NCBI GenBank assembly: GCA_040954595.2
Contig: CM082579.2
Span: 9,176,001 to 9,240,000, forward strand
Direction: 5' to 3'
Source of the DNA: Balanoglossus misakiensis
Lineage: Eukaryota; Hemichordata
Length of the DNA stretch: 64,000 nucleotides
The notes under the pieces are model-generated. The model was given only the letters and a program-made list of their open reading frames with translations, was not told where the DNA came from and ran no database searches. Shown here piece after piece: positions 59,946 through 64,000 of this stretch (the stretch's first letter is position 1; each line of letters opens with the position of its first letter). The position numbers were made by a program, and so were the translations under genes.

Positions 59946-62024
59946 GCGTTTCTAGAGCGCTAGAGAAAACAAACTTTTTTACTTGAATGGGTCGCCGTTC
60001 GTTTGTTGACGCATCATTGCATTGTTACAGTCTATTGCGTTTCATTAACTAATAGGGAGTAACAATAATCATGCCACAATGTTTAAACTTGGAAACGCGC
60101 TCGTTAAGTCGGGCCTGTAATGTCAAAATGACACCGACTGGAGTGTTTACGTCATAATACAAGCGTCACCAATGATCATATGTCGACCCGAAATGAAGGA
60201 TGTATAAGCAACCTTGGTTAAGATTTGTTACTTGCAGAACATCTTCGCTTAGAATCTATTTTGGGTGTCGCTTTTAAGGAAATATGCGCCTCGGGGACAG
60301 ATTTGCAGAAAAATGATAGTCTTCATACCCTTCAAAGTTTTCAGGGATTATTTGAAATCGGAGAAGAAAGGAGGTGCTCGTTGACCCCGATGTTTCATTC
60401 TCATTTTAAAAGAGAATAATCTAAAGTTTCCTTGAGCAAAATATGAGAGAAAGTTCAAGACCTTAAAGGCCCAGAATATTTAAGTGCGTAATTTGTGACC
60501 TCTGGTACATGGTATCCGTAGAATTCTACCCGTTAAATGACACTTTTACTATTTATGATATCCATTCGCGAAGAAATGGGCAGCTCAATTTAAGAGGTTT
60601 CTCGGCTCTTTTATTTTTAATTCCTCTCCGTTAAAAATTAAGAAGAGAATACAACGTCAGTATAGAACGTGGCTTACGTGGGTGGTATGAGAATTGATCG
60701 CATGATTTTCACCGGTGTATGTAAGTGGCCGTTCGTGCGTTCACATGGAAGCGGCCATATTTGAGTGGGACACCCGTTTATTATACAGCTTGCCCAAACC
60801 TTGCACTGGCAGTCCCCGGTCAGTCGTTAATGACACAGAATTATACGGTGACATTAATTACCGCCAAATGGAATTATGTAAATTCGTAATTATTTATGCC
60901 GGCTGCATATCAACCACCATTGGTACTGAGAACAAACATGAAGCATGACAGGTTACACCGTCAGATCAGAAGATATCAGTGTGTCCCCTTGGACAAGATA
61001 ACTCACATTATGGGATATCAGAAATATTCCCCGCATATTTAACAATTGACAATCAAAATTTGAAGAAAAAAAATTAAGCAAAACCTGAACTATTTGTTAT
61101 TTCACATCACGTAAGAGCAGTAAGGCTTAGGGAATGGTGGAATGAAGAAATATTTCGCTCTCCACTAGAAGGAATTCCAAATACAAATGGCCTGCAAATA
61201 TATTGGTATTCCATACGCCGCGAACCACTCGATCCGATTGGTGCGAGTATCATGATACTGACTTCATCGAGCATTTCTATAGACAGACAGGAGGTATATT
61301 TCGAGACATATCGGAGATTAACAAATATAAAAAAGCGCACAATTTCCACTCAGCTAAACAGTACAGGATATATACGGCGATTCCGGTGAATTCATTGAGT
61401 TGGTGACTGTTATATTATACATCAATTCAGTCCGTCTGTGCGCCGATGGCGGATGCCAATTTTAAGGCCATTGTCCGAAATTCAACAGTGGCGACAGCGT
61501 GAATTGACGAGTGACGGAGAGTCAGCCGCGGATTACGTAAACAGTGTCAAAAACCTAACGCGGAGTACTCGACTAATTTTGTGTGCGTGAAAAGAAAAAA
61601 AAGTTCCACTCCAATAGGCGCGGAATAATGGCGCTGCTACGAGTTAGGATGGTGGCTGAGGGCAGTTTCATAAGCTTGATTAAGCCTGCACAATTTTAAT
61701 CAGAGATAATAGTACAAGGTAATACGTTCTAATGACTCGAATTTGGAAATCTGGCGTGAAGAGGGAAACGTGATTAGATTCGTTGTACTGAGCGGAGTAT
61801 TTGCACTCCCAGCTCTATTTCACTGGCTAAGTTGCCAGCAGCTGGTTTGCGCATTTCTGTGACATTTCTGTTGCAAGGAAGAAGCTGGATGGATATATCA
61901 GTTTGCTCACGACACTGAGCTACACACTTATGTGGAGATGTTGGTAACTAGATTGTAGTATCGTTCTAACTTGAACTGCTTTAATAAATGGACAATGCAA
62001 TACAATATATTACAACATGCGGCA

Positions 62025-62325
62025 ATGCAGTACAGTACAGTACAGTACAGTACAGTACAGTACAGTACAGTACAGTACAGTACAGCACAGCACAGCACAG
62101 TACAGTACAGTACAGTACAGTACAGTACAGTACAGTACAGTACAGTACAGTACAGTACAGTACAGTACAGTAAAGTACAATACAGTGCAATCCGATCCAA
62201 TCCAATCCAATCCAATCCAACACAACACAACACAACACAACACAACACAACACAACACAACACAACACAACACAATACAATACAATACAATACAATACAA
62301 TACAATACAATACAACACAATCTAA
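62025..62325. repeat. Segmented pentanucleotide microsatellite
   Basis: Period 5 throughout, but in blocks: (ACAGT)n to about 62085, (ACAGC)3, (ACAGT)n to about 62175, four CAATC-type units, about 11 CACAA units, then about 8 TACAA units. The phase is kept across the blocks. Confidence 0.97.
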
Positions 62326-64000
62326 TCCAACCGCTGACGAATGGTGTGCGTATTAATCGAACCGAACTATCACCCATCGGTCATGACACGGAAGCGTTTG
62401 CAAATGTTTATTATCGAAACGCATATCAGTTTCATCTGGATTAAGAATTGTTGCATAAATGTTAAGGGGTCAAAGGCAAATGACCTTCCATGACATTGAC
62501 ATTTAAACGGCAACGCCCAGCAACTTTCACAACGTCGGTCGAGAGCCGAAGGTGTGGCACAAAATACTGATAGTATATTGATGAAGTGTTAAGTGCGTGA
62601 ACAGTACCTTGAAATTAATTTATTTCTAAGAGAAAAGGAAATTTCTTCAGTGAGACCTTCCCATCCATCGCAAACGAGAGAAACACGCTAAACAGTTTCT
62701 CACAGCCAAACGTTTCGCTGTATACGTCTGCCTGTGATCGAAATGTACACAACCATTTACATATGGCCACGTCAGCGAGGTCTATTTATGGTTCGGATTA
62801 TTAAAGTTGATGACGGATATCAAATCCTTGGCCTTTAATGCATTCGCTATCGTATAAAGAAGCTGCCGGTACCACGAGATTCATTCAATTGCTTGACATG
62901 TGAAGATTACACGGTGTTGACCCCCGGCGTTTTGGCACAGCACAATCACGTGCATTTATAAAATATCAAGTCAAGACGACGACTGCGCGCCATTTACCCC
63001 TAGAGATAGTCGTATATCACTCACAAGGACTCGAACACTTAGTACAACTTCAGACATTTTAGGAAAATTGCGCTTTGGAGCATGTAAAGAGAGGTTTTAT
63101 TTTCTACGTCGGTAAAATGATATTTCTTTGTAAGGTGCCGAGGGGTGGTACTGCTTGTGAGCCTTGCGACACGAGGCAGAGCACCTTAACGGTTGCCGGC
63201 TTGTTGTATCTAACTCTTGTGCAGCCCTGCCGCGTGTGATCACATCCAATGAGAATTAGGCTTACAGTATTGCGTGCCGCGCCAACATGAAGTTACCAGG
63301 ATGTTGCACTTTGTGTCATTATCCAAACTGGCGTACAGAGGTATGTCATGGTCATCACCAACATCGTGCTGAAGAGGGCGTGTCTGTCTCGACCTCGAAC
63401 TCCATGGCGACTAGAATAAACAAGATGGCCGAAATGGCAATACAAGACACACCTCGAAAGAGAGCGAATACTTGTACATGTACATGAATACACTAGCCAA
63501 ATAACTCTCGTTGCGCAGCAACGTTTTCAGGAATTCGCTTCTATGTGGGCATTGGCTTTACATATACATTGTACTCACACAAGGGAATTCTACCTATAAT
63601 CTGCATTGTATAGTCTGAAGTCATACATTTCCAGATATTTAAATGTATTGTGTTGTAGAACTGGACATCGTTTGTCGGATGTATATTTGTTTTTACTTCT
63701 ACCCATTAGTGAAGTTGAGTCTGTGCTTTTCTTTCATGTACGAAAGCATCGTGTCGATATGACGTTGCAATCAGTGTGTATCGCGAAAGAGCAACGTTGG
63801 AAACTGACACATTCTTTTGCACAGAGAAAGCTATGACTGACAGGCTTTGAGTCTCTTTCAGGTCCGACATGGCATGTGGACAAAAGGCGTAATGGAGAAT
63901 AATAATTTTCCCCAACAGTCACATTGTTGGTGTTCTGATGAAAAATCTCGCCCTGTTCCATTCAGCTAATTCTTCCCATATTACAGTAATCTGAACCAGT
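62326..64000. other. Window end, no gene seen
   Basis: Unique sequence with no supported exon. TACATGTA-type palindromes occur near 63475. Short open frames overlap on both strands and show no family features. Confidence 0.5.

Larger units (their letters stand above)
52378..62024. other. Gene-poor stretch with two CpG-rich islands
   Basis: No confident gene. CpG-rich segments at about 53380-53730 and 55790-56040 stand out from the AT-rich surroundings and could be promoters, for example for the TRPC leader exon on the minus strand; this is inference. X-box-like sites lie at 54642-54655 and 56940-56953. Two weak open frames on the minus strand are listed separately. Confidence 0.45.

Noticed and set aside
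61928-62444. Repetitive open frames up to 157 codons
   Set aside because: A period-5 repeat keeps several frames free of stops; there is no coding signal outside the repeat.

Overview
The window is eukaryotic nuclear DNA from an animal. The genes are split by GT-AG introns, the families are metazoan (DEG/ENaC channel, TRPC channel, YWTD beta-propeller receptor, ASMT-like methyltransferase), coding density is low, and simple and dispersed repeats are abundant. The frequent palindrome TACATGTA and the gene content suggest a marine invertebrate, perhaps a lancelet, hemichordate or spiralian. The species cannot be fixed from the sequence alone. I saw no bacterial, viral or retrotransposon polymerase genes.

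Layout. 1-5830 is an AT-rich satellite of about 66 monomers of 87-88 bp, organised into higher-order units of 1,402 bp (two copies) and 1,841 bp (one full and one partial copy). 6726-10859 (+) holds nine exons of an acid-sensing-channel-like DEG/ENaC subunit whose N-terminal exon is not visible. 12648-17557 (+) is a complete seven-exon gene for a single-pass receptor of 634 residues: signal peptide, YWTD-type beta-propeller, Pro/Thr stalk, one membrane helix, and a long acidic tail with 11 tyrosines in PI3-kinase-type and Grb2-type docking motifs. 18410-19423 (-) is an ASMT-like O-methyltransferase with its coding region in one exon and a spliced noncoding leader, tail-to-tail with the receptor gene. 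22138-38559 (-) is a ten-exon TRPC4/5-like channel of 1,077 residues, reconstructed with consistent splice phases and including a 42-nt microexon. Its large introns hold a 354-bp triplicated repeat and a long inverted repeat. 38582-64000 has no gene I can support. It is the upstream flank of the TRPC gene and probably contains its leader exon(s) and promoter. It carries three large microsatellites, (TACA/TACG)n, (TACA)n and (ACAGT/ACAAC)n, and two weak open frames.

How the genes relate. Two are cation channels (a DEG/ENaC subunit and a receptor-operated TRPC), one is a putative tyrosine-signalling receptor and one a small-molecule O-methyltransferase. They look like independent neighbours rather than a functional cluster. 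The most unusual gene is the propeller receptor, because its ectodomain is LDL-receptor-like while its tail resembles an IRS or CD28-type docking tail. Other oddities are a cysteine at the degenerin position of the DEG/ENaC channel, an LIW in place of the LFW pore triad in TRPC, and a 12-residue C-terminal extension of TRPC beyond a VTTR sequence that replaces one PDZ ligand with another (-TDL).
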